Origin: Mangrovicoccus algicola
GTDB taxonomy: Bacteria; Pseudomonadota; Alphaproteobacteria; Rhodobacterales; Rhodobacteraceae
NCBI RefSeq assembly: GCF_014903745.1
Contig: NZ_JACVXA010000022.1
Coordinates: forward strand, 1-64,000
Direction: 5' to 3'
Length of the DNA: 64,000 nt
Shown here in pieces: positions 8,840 through 17,328 of the stretch; the stretch's first letter is position 1; every line of letters begins with the position of its first letter. A model generated the notes under the pieces. It ran no database searches, was not told where the DNA came from, and was given only the letters and a program-made list of their open reading frames with translations. The translations under genes and the position numbers were made by a program.

Positions 8840-9778
8840 TTGGACGTTCTGCCCTGCCCGACCTGCGGCATCCGGGTCTTTCCCGAGAGCTGCCTTTGCG
8901 CCAACGGCCACGAGATCGCCTATGACGCCCGCGCCCGCACCCTGGTGGAGGCCGCCGCCGCCCCGTGCTGCGCCAACCGCGACAGGCTGGGCTGTTCCTG
9001 GACCGCCGCGGCGGAGGGAGAGCTGTGCCTGAGCTGCGCGACCACCACGGTCGTGCCCGACCTCTCCGCCCCCGGCGCGGAGGCGCTCTTTGCCGCGACG
9101 GAGGCGGCCAAGCGCTGGGTGCTCAACGGGCTGATGCGGCTGGGCTGGTTCCTGGGCGAAACCCCCGAGCTGCCCGAGTTCCGCCTGATGTCCGAGAAGA
9201 TCAAGGGCCGCCGCCAGGTGGTCATGATGGGACATGCCGACGGGGTGATCACGCTGAACATCATGGAGGCCGACCCCGCCACCGCGATCCGCCGCAAGCA
9301 GGAATTCGACGAACCCATCCGCTCGATGATCGGCCATGTCCGCCACGAGACCGCCCATTTCCTGCATGACCGGCTGGGGCGCGAACAGCCCGGCTTCCTG
9401 CCCGCCTTCCGCAATCTCATGGGCGACGAGCGCGCCGATTACGGCGAGGCGCTGGAGCGGTATTACGACCAGGGCCCGCCCCCCGGCTGGCAGGACACCC
9501 ATATCAGCGAATACGCCGCCGCCCACCCGCACGAGGACTGGGCCGAATCCGCCGCGAACGCGCTGCACCTGGAGGACCTGGCCCAGAGCGCGGCGGAACT
9601 GGGGATCCGCGTGGAGGGCGAGACCATGCTCGACCGCGCGCAGACCGCGGGGATCGGGCTGAACCACATGTGCCGCGCCCTGGGACAGCCCGACCCCTAT
9701 CCGATGGTCATCTCGCCGGCGGTGCGCGAGAAGATCGAGTTCGCCCTGTCCTGGCTGGACCGCCGCCGCCGCGGCTGA
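8840..9778 (+). CDS. Zinc-ribbon putative metallopeptidase (DUF2248 / Peptidase_Mx type)
   Basis: A 312-residue protein. An N-terminal double zinc ribbon has cysteines at 6, 9, 18 and 20, then 43/44, 52, 63 and 66. The C-terminal domain carries HETAHFLHD, an HExxH motif (His169-Glu170-His173), followed by DERADYGEALERYY, which may supply the third ligand. The start is inferred as TTG at 8840: GAAGGA lies 8 nt upstream, the zinc ribbon begins at once, and upstream sequence belongs to the previous gene. It lies 40 bp after the YfdC-like gene and may share its transcript. The function is unknown; the family is annotated as a putative zinc-binding metallopeptidase. Confidence 0.8.
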   Translation: MDVLPCPTCGIRVFPESCLCANGHEIAYDARARTLVEAAAAPCCANRDRLGCSWTAAAEGELCLSCATTTVVPDLSAPGAEALFAATEAAKRWVLNGLMRLGWFLGETPELPEFRLMSEKIKGRRQVVMMGHADGVITLNIMEADPATAIRRKQEFDEPIRSMIGHVRHETAHFLHDRLGREQPGFLPAFRNLMGDERADYGEALERYYDQGPPPGWQDTHISEYAAAHPHEDWAESAANALHLEDLAQSAAELGIRVEGETMLDRAQTAGIGLNHMCRALGQPDPYPMVISPAVREKIEFALSWLDRRRRG

Positions 9779-9988
9779 GCCGCACCGCGGGGCAGCGATG
9801 CCGCCCCTGCCCAAGGTTTCGGCATCAAGCCCGCCGCGGTGCGGCGCCGCGAGGGCGGATCCGCTTTGCGGTTGACGCCGCAGGCCCGGCCCCGCCGAAT
9901 GGAACCGGGCCCGTGCCTTCGCCGACATGTGCGGGCGCCGCGGATGCCGCCCGCAGGGCCCGCGCGCACAAGACGGAACGAGTGACCC
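9779..9988. other. Highly structured intergenic region
   Basis: A 12-bp perfect inverted repeat (9779-9790 with 9834-9845) encloses a second 7-bp stem (GATGCCG 9797-9803 with CGGCATC 9820-9826). A third stem, GGCCCGG/CCGGGCC (9883-9889 with 9905-9911), follows. The first structure may be the terminator of the metallopeptidase gene, and the rest a structured leader of the M24 gene. No known riboswitch class is recognised. Confidence 0.4.
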
Positions 9989-11173
9989 ATGCCGATTGAG
10001 AACGCCCCCTTTTCCCGGGACGAATACGACCGCCGCATCCGGCTGACGCGCGAGACCATGGCCGAATTCGGCATCGACGTGCTTGTCGTGACCAACCCCT
10101 CCAACCAGTACTGGCTGACCGGCTATGACGGCTGGTCCTTCTACGTCCACCAGGCGGTGATCCTGCCGCTGGAGGGCGATCCCTGGTGGTGGGGCCGCGC
10201 GATGGATGCCGATGGCGCGCGCCGCACCGTGTGGATGGAGGACGACCATGTCCTGCCCTATCCGGACCGCTACGTGCAGGCCGCCGAGACCCACCCGATG
10301 GAGGATCTCGCCTCGCGGCTGCGCATCATGGGCCATGGCGACCGGCGCATCGGCGTCGAGATGGAAACCTATTTCTTCACCGCCCGGGCCTTCACCACCA
10401 TTGCCGAGGGGCTTCCCGGGGCGGACATCATGGATGCCTCGAGCCTGGTGAACTGGCAGCGGCTGGTGAAATCGGAGGAAGAGCTGGCCTTCATGCGCCG
10501 CGCGGCGCGGATCTCGGATCTGGTGATCCACCGCGCGGTCGAGCTGGCCGAGCCCGGCATGAAGAAGCACGAGCTGGCGGGCGAGCTGTACAAGACCGCC
10601 GTCACCGGCGAGGCCGAGAGCTGGGGCGACTACCCGGCGATCGTGCCGCTCCTGTCGGCCGGCGGCGAGGGGGCGGGTCCTCACCTGACCTGGAACGGCG
10701 AGGCGCTGCGCAGGGGAGAGGCGGCGACCATCGCGCAGTCGGGCTGTCACCGGCGCTATCACGCGCCGCTGTGCCGCACCGTCTATCTGGGGCGGCCGCC
10801 GAAGGTGATGACCGAGGCGGCGGAGGCGCTCAGCGCCGGTCTGGAGGCCGGGATCGAGGTGGCGCGCGCGGGCAACCGCGCCTGCGACATCGCCCGCGCC
10901 CTGGAGGACGAGCTGGCGCGCGCCGGGCTCGCCCATCCGGTGCGCTGCGGCTATGCGGTGGGGTTGAGCTATCCCCCCGATTGGAGTGAACATACCGTAT
11001 CGCTGCGCGCCTTCGACGAGACCGTGCTGCTGCCCGGGATGACCTTCCATTTCAAGCCGGGCCTGCGCATGGACGGCTGGGGAATGGAGACCACCGAGAC
11101 GATCCTGATCCGAGAGGAGGGTCCCGCGGAGGCGCTCGGCACCGTGCCGCGCAAGCTTTTCGTCAAGGAGTGA
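9989..11173 (+). CDS. M24 (creatinase/aminopeptidase) fold protein, EutD/DoeA-like
   Basis: A 394-residue pita-bread-fold protein with the creatinase N-domain (about 1-160) and M24 domain (165-394). The usual metal ligands are absent: the SDxTR segment reads HAPLCRTVYLG, and the HGxG histidine position reads GYAVGLSYPPDW. The wording GYxxGLSYPPDW ... PGMTFHFKPGLRMDGWG is that of ectoine hydrolases (EutD/DoeA), which also lack metal ligands. It is followed 3 nt later by an M20 deacetylase, so a two-step ring opening or deacylation of an N-acyl substrate is plausible. It may not use ectoine: no EutE-type (M14) partner or other ectoine genes are present. Confidence 0.75.
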   Translation: MPIENAPFSRDEYDRRIRLTRETMAEFGIDVLVVTNPSNQYWLTGYDGWSFYVHQAVILPLEGDPWWWGRAMDADGARRTVWMEDDHVLPYPDRYVQAAETHPMEDLASRLRIMGHGDRRIGVEMETYFFTARAFTTIAEGLPGADIMDASSLVNWQRLVKSEEELAFMRRAARISDLVIHRAVELAEPGMKKHELAGELYKTAVTGEAESWGDYPAIVPLLSAGGEGAGPHLTWNGEALRRGEAATIAQSGCHRRYHAPLCRTVYLGRPPKVMTEAAEALSAGLEAGIEVARAGNRACDIARALEDELARAGLAHPVRCGYAVGLSYPPDWSEHTVSLRAFDETVLLPGMTFHFKPGLRMDGWGMETTETILIREEGPAEALGTVPRKLFVKE

Positions 11174-11176
11174 TCC

Positions 11177-12322
11177 ATGTCCCTCGATCTCTGCCGCCGC
11201 CATCTCGGCGAGCTGATCGCCTTTCCCACCGTCTCGGCGGATCCGAACATGGAAGCGATCGCCTGGATCGCCGAGCGGCTGGAGGCGGCGGGCGCAAGGG
11301 TCGAGGTGATGGCCGATGCGACCGGGCGCAAGGCCAATCTCTATGCCGTGCTGGGCGGCGACGGACCGGGGGGGATCCTGCTGTCGGGGCATTCCGACGT
11401 GGTGCCGGTGACCGACCAGGACTGGAGCACCGATCCCTTCGCGATGACCGAACGCGACGGGCGGCTCTACGGGCGCGGCGCCTGCGACATGAAGGGCTTC
11501 ATCGCCGCCTGCCTCGCCTCGCTGGACCGGCTGAAGGCCGCGCGGCGGCCGATCCATTTCGCCTTCACCCATGACGAGGAGGTCGGATGCCTCGGCGCTC
11601 AGGCGCTGGTCGAGGTGCTGAAGACCCGCGAGGTCCTGCCCGAACTGGCGATCATCGGCGAGCCGACGATGATGCAGGTGATCGAGGGTCACAAGGGCTG
11701 CTGCGAATACACCGTCACCTTCGAGGGCACGGCCGGGCACGGCTCGGCCCCCGAACGGGGGGTGAACGCGGTGGAATACGCGGCGCGCTATGTCGCGCGG
11801 CTGCTGGAGCTGCGCGAGGCGCTGAAGGCGCGCGCGCCTGCGGGATCGCGTTTCGATCCGCCCTGGAGCACGATCAATATCGGCGGGTTGCATGGCGGGG
11901 TGGCGCATAACGTGATCGCCAGCCGCGCCGTGCTGGACTGGGAAACCCGCCCCGTCGCGCCGGGGGATCTCGACTTCGTCAAGGCGGGCATCGAGGGTTT
12001 CGCGCGCGATGTGCTGCTGCCCGAGATGCGCCGCGTCGCGCCGGAGGCGGATATCCTGACCGAGGTGATCGGCGAGGTCGCGGGGCTGGTGCCGATGGAG
12101 GAGAACGCCGCCCGCGATCTGGTGCTGAAGCTCACCGGCGGCAATGGCGCGGGGGTGGTGCCTTTCGGCACCGAGGCCGGGCTGTTCCAGTCGCTGGGCA
12201 TGGATGCGGTGCTGTGCGGTCCGGGATCGATCGACCAGGCCCACAAGGCAGACGAATATGTCAGCCTCGAACAGCTGGGGCTCTGCCTCGACCTGCTGGA
12301 CCGACTGGCCGCCGCGGGCTGA
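11177..12322 (+). CDS. M20 family deacetylase, acetylornithine deacetylase (ArgE)-like
   Basis: A 381-residue zinc enzyme with all M20 landmarks: SGHSDVVP (His72, Asp74), GRGACDMKG (bridging Asp104), DEEVG (catalytic Glu134, ligand Glu135), and the dimerisation-domain sequence KGCCEYTVTFEGTAGHGS. It resembles ArgE most closely. Its position directly after the EutD-like gene, with AAGGAG overlapping that gene's end, suggests it deacylates the product of that enzyme (an N-acetyl diamino acid or similar) rather than serving arginine synthesis. This context argument is an inference. Confidence 0.82.
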   Translation: MSLDLCRRHLGELIAFPTVSADPNMEAIAWIAERLEAAGARVEVMADATGRKANLYAVLGGDGPGGILLSGHSDVVPVTDQDWSTDPFAMTERDGRLYGRGACDMKGFIAACLASLDRLKAARRPIHFAFTHDEEVGCLGAQALVEVLKTREVLPELAIIGEPTMMQVIEGHKGCCEYTVTFEGTAGHGSAPERGVNAVEYAARYVARLLELREALKARAPAGSRFDPPWSTINIGGLHGGVAHNVIASRAVLDWETRPVAPGDLDFVKAGIEGFARDVLLPEMRRVAPEADILTEVIGEVAGLVPMEENAARDLVLKLTGGNGAGVVPFGTEAGLFQSLGMDAVLCGPGSIDQAHKADEYVSLEQLGLCLDLLDRLAAAG

Positions 12323-12346
12323 TCCCCCGCCCGCGGCCTTCGGCGC

Positions 12347-12378
12347 CGGGCCCGGATGCGCCCCCCGGGTCCGGCCCG
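12347..12378. terminator. Bidirectional terminator-like hairpin between convergent operons
   Basis: CGGGCCCGG pairs with CCGGGTCCGGCCCG across a short loop, between the ends of the M20 gene and the TRAP binding-protein gene. Confidence 0.45.
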
Positions 12379-12394
12379 GAGGGCAGCGGCCCCG

Positions 12395-13450
12395 TCAGTC
12401 CAGCTCGGCGGCGCGCTCTGCCTCCAGTTCGCTGCGCGCGGTCTCCACCGCCGCGGCGAAGGCGTCGAAGATCTCGCCGCCGCGCCCGACATTGGCCCGG
12501 AACCAGTCATAGACCGGGTCGGCGGCCTTGCGGAACTCGGCCTTCTGCGCGGGGGTCGGCACGTAGAGGTCGCCCCCGCCCTCGACGAAGGCCTCGTAGG
12601 CGGCGATGGACTTGCGCTTGGGCGAGGCGAAGGTCGCCTGCTGCAGCGCGTAGAACCCGTCGACCACCACGCGTTTGAGGTTGTCGGGGAGGTCCTGGAA
12701 GGTCTGGTTCGACATCCACCACAGCGCGGCCATGTAGGCATGCCCGTCCAGCGTCAGGTATTGCAGCCCGGCATCGGGGAATTTCATGCCCATGATGTCG
12801 GTGATGCCGTTCTTGGTGCCGTCCACGACCCCGGTCTGCAGCGAGGTGAACAGCTCGGGCCAGGGGATCGGCGTCGGCGAGGCGCCCATCGCCTTGACCA
12901 GTTCCTGCGGCAGGTCGGCCACCACGGTGCGCATCTTCATGCCGCGCAGATCGGCGGGGGTCTCGATGCGTTTCTGGGTATTGGCGAAATTGCGCCAGCC
13001 GCCGGTATTGCCGATGGTCATCAGCCGGATCGTGTCGCCCGAATCCTCCAGCGCCATCTGCCGCATCTTGCGGGTGAATTCGCCCGACAGCACCTTTTCC
13101 GCCGTGCGGTCGTCGGGCATCAGGTAGGGCAGGTCCAGAACCTGCACATAGGGAAACAGCCCCGCCACGCCGCCCGAGGTGGACATGAAGATGTCGATCG
13201 AGCCGTCCGCCACGCCCTGCAGGCATTCCGCGCCGTTGGAACACAGCTGCGTGCCGATGAACAGCTCCACCTCGATGGCGCCGTTCGAGGCCGCCTCGAC
13301 ATAGTTCTTGAAGACGACGAGCCCGTCGTAATCCTCGTCATTCTCGTTGGAATTGGCGGTGGCGCGCAGCGTGATGTCGGCCGCCGCGGCCGGGAGCGCC
13401 GTCCCCGCCAGAAGCGCCGCAACCAGCGCGCATTTGAGGGTGTCGAGCAT
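12395..13450 (-). CDS. dctP: TRAP transporter substrate-binding protein (DctP family)
   Basis: A 351-residue periplasmic protein. Its Sec signal peptide (MLDTLKCALVAALLAGTALPAAAA) is followed by the DctP fold, with the family segment ADLRGMKMRTVVADLPQELVKAMGASPTPIPWPELFTSLQTGVVDG; the R of KMR is the position that usually binds a carboxylate. AGGGGAGG precedes the ATG. It is the last gene of a dctQ-dctM-dctP operon; its place after the permeases is less common. The ligand is unknown. It converges on the EutD-like/M20 pair, a possible functional link. Confidence 0.9.
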   Translation of the reverse strand: MLDTLKCALVAALLAGTALPAAAADITLRATANSNENDEDYDGLVVFKNYVEAASNGAIEVELFIGTQLCSNGAECLQGVADGSIDIFMSTSGGVAGLFPYVQVLDLPYLMPDDRTAEKVLSGEFTRKMRQMALEDSGDTIRLMTIGNTGGWRNFANTQKRIETPADLRGMKMRTVVADLPQELVKAMGASPTPIPWPELFTSLQTGVVDGTKNGITDIMGMKFPDAGLQYLTLDGHAYMAALWWMSNQTFQDLPDNLKRVVVDGFYALQQATFASPKRKSIAAYEAFVEGGGDLYVPTPAQKAEFRKAADPVYDWFRANVGRGGEIFDAFAAAVETARSELEAERAAELD

Positions 13451-13475
13451 ATCGGATCCTCCCCTTGAGGCTCGG

Positions 13476-14768
13476 TCAGTCCAGGAACCCCGCCAGCCGC
13501 GGGATGGTCAGGCATATGGCAGGAACGAAGGTGATGAGGAAGATCACGGCGATCTCCACGGCAAGGAAGGGCAGGATCGCCCGCGAGATGGCCGCGACCC
13601 TCTCGCGGCTGACCGAGGCCGCGACGAACAGAACCAGCCCCATCGGCGGCGTCGCCAGCCCCACGGTCAGGTTCACGCACATGATGATGGCGAAATGCAC
13701 CGGGTCGATGCCCATCCCGGCAAAGACCGGGCCCAGGATCGGACCCAGGATGATGATCGCGGGCCCGGCATCGAGGAACATGCCGACCACGAAAAGCAGC
13801 AGGTTGATCAGCAGCAGCAGAAGATACGGGTTTTCCGTCAGTCCCAGCACCAGCGCGGCCAGCGCCTCGGGCGCATGGCTCAGCGACACGACCGTCTTGA
13901 AGGACATCGCCGCGCCCACCAGCAGCAGCACCACCGCCGAGCTCAGCCCGGCGCGGGCGAAGACATCGGGCAGGTCCCGCAGCCGCAGGCTGCGCAGCAC
14001 GAAAAGCCCGATCACCAGCGCATAGGCCACCGCGACGGCCGCCGCCTCGGTGGGGGTGAAGACCCCGCCCAGGATGCCGCCCAGGATGATGACCGGCGTC
14101 ATCAGCGGAAAGAACGCCTTCAGGCTTGCCTCTCCGCGCTCGCCCCAGCTGGCCTTGCGCGAGGCGACGGGGAAATCGTGGCGCCCGGCCATCAGCCGCA
14201 CCACCGCCATCAGGCCCAGCCCCACCAGCACCCCCGGCACGATCCCGGCCAGAAACAGCGCCGCGACGCTTTCGCCCATGACATAGGCATAGATGATCAT
14301 GATCCCCGAGGGCGGGATGATCGGCCCGATCACCGAACTGGCGGCGGTCACGGCGGCGGCGAAGCGGCGCGAATAGCCCTGTTTCTCCATCGCCGGGATC
14401 AGCATCGACCCCAGCGCCGAGGTATCGGCCACTGCCGAGCCCGAGAGCCCCGCGAACAGGATCGAGGACAGGATGTTCACATGCGCCAGCCCGCCGCGCA
14501 GATGCCCCATCAGCGCCTGCGAGAATTCCACCAGCCGCAGCGTGATGCCGCCGCGATTCATCAATTCGCCCGCCAGCATGAAGAAGGGGATCGCCATCAG
14601 CGGAAAGCTGTCCATGCCGTTATAGAGGTTGCGGTACAGAAGCGTGATGTCGCGGTCCTGCCCGTTCAGCCACAGGATCGCGCCCGGCGCGGCCAAGAGC
14701 CCGAAGAAGACCGGCAGTCCCGCCAGCAGCAGCAGCAGGAAGAGCGGCAGGAACCAGATCAGCGTCAT
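13476..14768 (-). CDS. dctM: TRAP transporter large permease (DctM)
   Basis: A 430-residue membrane protein of the DctM family with about 12 hydrophobic segments. It has the characteristic GLSGSAVADTSALGSMLIPAM in the N-half and VNLTVGLATPPMGLVLFVAASVS in the C-half, the repeated Na+-coupling hairpin regions. Its start overlaps the dctQ stop by 4 bp (ATGA). It forms the ion-motive membrane part of the TRAP importer with DctQ and the DctP gene 25 nt downstream. Confidence 0.93.
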   Translation of the reverse strand: MTLIWFLPLFLLLLLAGLPVFFGLLAAPGAILWLNGQDRDITLLYRNLYNGMDSFPLMAIPFFMLAGELMNRGGITLRLVEFSQALMGHLRGGLAHVNILSSILFAGLSGSAVADTSALGSMLIPAMEKQGYSRRFAAAVTAASSVIGPIIPPSGIMIIYAYVMGESVAALFLAGIVPGVLVGLGLMAVVRLMAGRHDFPVASRKASWGERGEASLKAFFPLMTPVIILGGILGGVFTPTEAAAVAVAYALVIGLFVLRSLRLRDLPDVFARAGLSSAVVLLLVGAAMSFKTVVSLSHAPEALAALVLGLTENPYLLLLLINLLLFVVGMFLDAGPAIIILGPILGPVFAGMGIDPVHFAIIMCVNLTVGLATPPMGLVLFVAASVSRERVAAISRAILPFLAVEIAVIFLITFVPAICLTIPRLAGFLD

Positions 14769-15355
14769 TCCGCGCCCCCGTGCCCGGCCCCGGCGATCTC
14801 CGGCAGGTCGCCCTCATGCCCCAGCAGCGCCAGCACCCGGCGCAGCATCAGCTCGATATTCACGAGGATCAGCAGCCACACCCCCACCAGGAGCGAGGCC
14901 ATCATCCAGCTGCGCGGCACGCGGTACCACTGGTCGAGGCCCCAGGAGACCGGCAGGTAGAGCGAGGCGGTGGCGAACCGTCCGCCGATCCCCGTCACCT
15001 CCGACAGCCCGATCCGCGCGGCGATCACCAGCACGGCCAGCGAGATCGCCAGGAAGACCAGCTGCAGCGCCTGCACCCCGCGTCCCGGCAGCAGCGTGTC
15101 GAACGTGTCGATGGCGACGAAACCGCCCGCGCGGAAGGCCTGTGGCGCCATCAGCCCGGTCATCCACAGCATGCAGAACCGCGCCGCCTCGTCCGGCCAG
15201 GGCAGCGCATTGCCCAGCACATAACGGCAGAAGACCTGCAGCAGCGTCGCCGCGACCATCGCCGCGATGGCCAGCACGCCCAGCATCCGCCCCGCGCCCA
15301 GCACCGCGCCATTGACCGCGCCCAGAAGGCGCGCCGCCGCGATCAACGGTGTCAT
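14765..15355 (-). CDS. dctQ: TRAP transporter small permease (DctQ)
   Basis: A 196-residue protein with four hydrophobic segments and the DctQ core VLGNALPWPDEAARFCMLWMTGLMAPQAFRAGGFVAID. GGGAGG lies 7 nt before the ATG. It is the first gene of the TRAP operon and coupled to dctM by ATGA. An extended C-terminal tail of about 30 residues follows the last helix. Confidence 0.9.
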   Translation of the reverse strand: MTPLIAAARLLGAVNGAVLGAGRMLGVLAIAAMVAATLLQVFCRYVLGNALPWPDEAARFCMLWMTGLMAPQAFRAGGFVAIDTFDTLLPGRGVQALQLVFLAISLAVLVIAARIGLSEVTGIGGRFATASLYLPVSWGLDQWYRVPRSWMMASLLVGVWLLILVNIELMLRRVLALLGHEGDLPEIAGAGHGGAE

Positions 15356-15445
15356 CCGAATTCCTCCCGTCGGGGACCTTGCTCGGGTCCCTCTTAGCCG
15401 GTCCGCGCGGAAAGCGCCCTACCCCGCGGCGAAAAATCTTCGCGC

Positions 15446-16336
15446 TCAGGGGACCTCCCGTCCCAGCGCCGCCTGGTACAGCCGGAACCAGTCCTGCCGC
15501 TCCAGCCGGATCCGCGCTGCCGCGCCGATCCGGGCGATCCGCGCGGGGTCGGTCGTGCCCAGAACCGGCAGGATCCGCGCCGGATGGGCCAGCAGGAAGG
15601 CGGTCGCGATGGCGGCCCGGTCGGTCCCGTGGCGCAGCGCGAGCTCGTCCATCAGGTCGCCCAGCGGGCCCTTCGCGGTCATCAGGCTGCCGCCGCCCAG
15701 CGGCGACCAGGCCATGACAGCCTCCTGCCGCCGCTGGTGGAAGGCCAGGTCCCCGTCGGTGAAGGGTGCCGGCCGCGCCAGCGAGATCTCGATCTGGTTG
15801 GCGACCAGCGGCGCGGCCATCCGCGATTCCAGCAGCTCCACGTCCCAGGGCCGGAAATTCGACACGCCCACCGCGCGGACCTTGCCCGCCGCCAGCAGGT
15901 CATCCAGCGCCTGCCCGGTCTCCTCGTGATCCATCAGCGGATCGGGCCGGTGGATCAGCAGCAGGTCGATCCGGTCGGTGCCCAGATCGCGCAGCGACTG
16001 CTCGACGCTGGCATGGATATGGGCGCGGCTGGTATCGTAGTGTTTCACCGCCGCGGCGGCATGGCGGCCGACCGGCGCCACGATCCCGCATTTGGTGACG
16101 ATTTCCATCCGCTCGCGCAGCCCGGGCCGCGCGCGCAGCGCATCGCCCAGGATCGCCTCCGTTGCATAGCCGCCATAGATGTCGGCCAGGTCCAGGCTGG
16201 TGATCCCCTGCGCCAGGCAGGCCTCCAGTTTGGCCGCGACATGAGCGGGCGAGGTGTCGGCCCCGTCGCCGATCCGCCACAATCCGCAGACGAGGCGCGA
16301 CAGGCTCAGATCGGGGGCAAGGGGGACACGCTCCAT
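15446..16336 (-). CDS. Aldo/keto reductase, YdhF-like
   Basis: A 296-residue NADPH-dependent reductase. The catalytic tetrad is visible: Asp and Tyr in SLDLADIYGGY, Lys in IVTKCG, His in LLLIHRPDPLMDHEET. The ATG at 16336 gives a normal-length (alpha/beta)8 barrel; the frame upstream is a shadow of folBK. It lies 170 bp after folBK, beyond a terminator-like hairpin, so it is probably a separate unit. The substrate is unknown. Confidence 0.88.
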   Translation of the reverse strand: MERVPLAPDLSLSRLVCGLWRIGDGADTSPAHVAAKLEACLAQGITSLDLADIYGGYATEAILGDALRARPGLRERMEIVTKCGIVAPVGRHAAAAVKHYDTSRAHIHASVEQSLRDLGTDRIDLLLIHRPDPLMDHEETGQALDDLLAAGKVRAVGVSNFRPWDVELLESRMAAPLVANQIEISLARPAPFTDGDLAFHQRRQEAVMAWSPLGGGSLMTAKGPLGDLMDELALRHGTDRAAIATAFLLAHPARILPVLGTTDPARIARIGAAARIRLERQDWFRLYQAALGREVP

Positions 16337-16433
16337 CGGCGGCGGCTCCTGCGGCAGGGGGACGGGCGACGCCCGCCCGGGTTGGGCGAAGGGCGGACCG
16401 GCCGGAACGCGGTCCCCGGACCGGCATAGCGCG

Positions 16434-16478
16434 AAACCCGGCCGCCGCGCATCCCCGTCCTTCGGGGGATGCCGGGTT
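16434..16478 (-). terminator. Nested terminator-like hairpin after folBK
   Basis: The outer arms AACCCGGC/GCCGGGTT enclose a CATCCCC/GGGGATG stem. It lies between folBK and the aldo/keto reductase gene on the minus strand. Confidence 0.5.
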
Positions 16479-16506
16479 CCGCCGTCCCGGCCTGCCCTGC
16501 CCGGGC

Positions 16507-17328
16507 TCAGAGCTGCTGCACCACCCGGTCGGCCTCGGCGGCCACCCGGCGGCCGCGGATCACCAGGTCGGGGGCGATCTCGGCCAGGGGTTCCAGCACG
16601 AAGGCGCGGTTGAACATCTCGCGATGCGGCAGGGTCAGCTCGGCCGTGTCGATCGCCAGGTTGTCGGCATGCAGCAGGTCGATATCGATCATCCGCGGCC
16701 CCCAGCGATCCGAGGGCACCCGCCCCACCGCCAGCTCGATGCGCTTGCACAGCTTCATCAGATCCAGCGGCTCCAGCACCGACCAGCCGGTGGCGCAGGC
16801 ATTGAGGAACCAGTCCTGGTCGATCTTGCCCCAGGGGGCGGTCTTGTGGAATTTCGACACCGCGTCCAGTTCCACCCCGTCCTGGGCCATCAGATGCGCC
16901 AGGGCGGTGCGCAGGTTGTGCTCCTTCTCGCCCATGTTGGAGCCCAGCGAGAAGGCGACGCGATAGCGGCGGCGGCGACTGACCTCGATGCCGACGTGAT
17001 CCAGCATCGCGGCGATCGGCGCGGCGGGCTTGCGGATCGTGACCGAGACGGCCGTGACCAGCGGATGGCGCGCCAGCACGGCGCCCGCGATGCGGTCGCC
17101 CAAGGTCTCGATCAGGTCGAAGGGCCCGGCCTCCGACACCTCCTCCGCCAGCCTGCACAGCCCGTCATAGCAGACCGTCTGGCCGTAATCATCCTGCCCC
17201 GCCGCGCCCGAGACCGACAGGCTGCAGGCGATGTCGAGATAGAATTTCTGGCCCAGCCGCTTTTCCTCGGGGAAGACGCCGTGATGGGCATGCAGGCACA
17301 GGTTGGAGACGAAGACGCGATCGGTCAT
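16507..17328 (-). CDS. folBK: FolB-FolK fusion: dihydroneopterin aldolase / HPPK
   Basis: A 273-residue two-domain enzyme. Residues 1-115 are dihydroneopterin aldolase (HAHHGVFPEEKRLGQKFYLDI, DLIETLGDRIA, VTIRKPAAPI). Residues 122-273 are 6-hydroxymethyl-dihydropterin pyrophosphokinase (FSLGSNMGEKEHNLRTAL, DRWGPRMIDIDLL with the Mg-binding Asp pair). It would carry out two successive steps of dihydropterin synthesis, cleaving dihydroneopterin and activating the product with ATP. The start overlaps pabC by 4 bp (ATGA). Joining the pterin branch to the pAB genes puts both precursors of dihydropteroate in one operon. Confidence 0.93.
   Translation of the reverse strand: MTDRVFVSNLCLHAHHGVFPEEKRLGQKFYLDIACSLSVSGAAGQDDYGQTVCYDGLCRLAEEVSEAGPFDLIETLGDRIAGAVLARHPLVTAVSVTIRKPAAPIAAMLDHVGIEVSRRRRYRVAFSLGSNMGEKEHNLRTALAHLMAQDGVELDAVSKFHKTAPWGKIDQDWFLNACATGWSVLEPLDLMKLCKRIELAVGRVPSDRWGPRMIDIDLLHADNLAIDTAELTLPHREMFNRAFVLEPLAEIAPDLVIRGRRVAAEADRVVQQL

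Noticed and set aside
9989-11173. Xaa-Pro aminopeptidase
   Set aside because: The metal-binding Asp and His positions of M24 peptidases are replaced, so ordinary metallopeptidase activity is unlikely.
8807-12244. 1145-codon minus-strand open frame
   Set aside because: It lies opposite the metallopeptidase, M24 and M20 genes, all of which have intact family motifs on the plus strand. Its own translation is low-complexity His/Arg/Gly-rich sequence.
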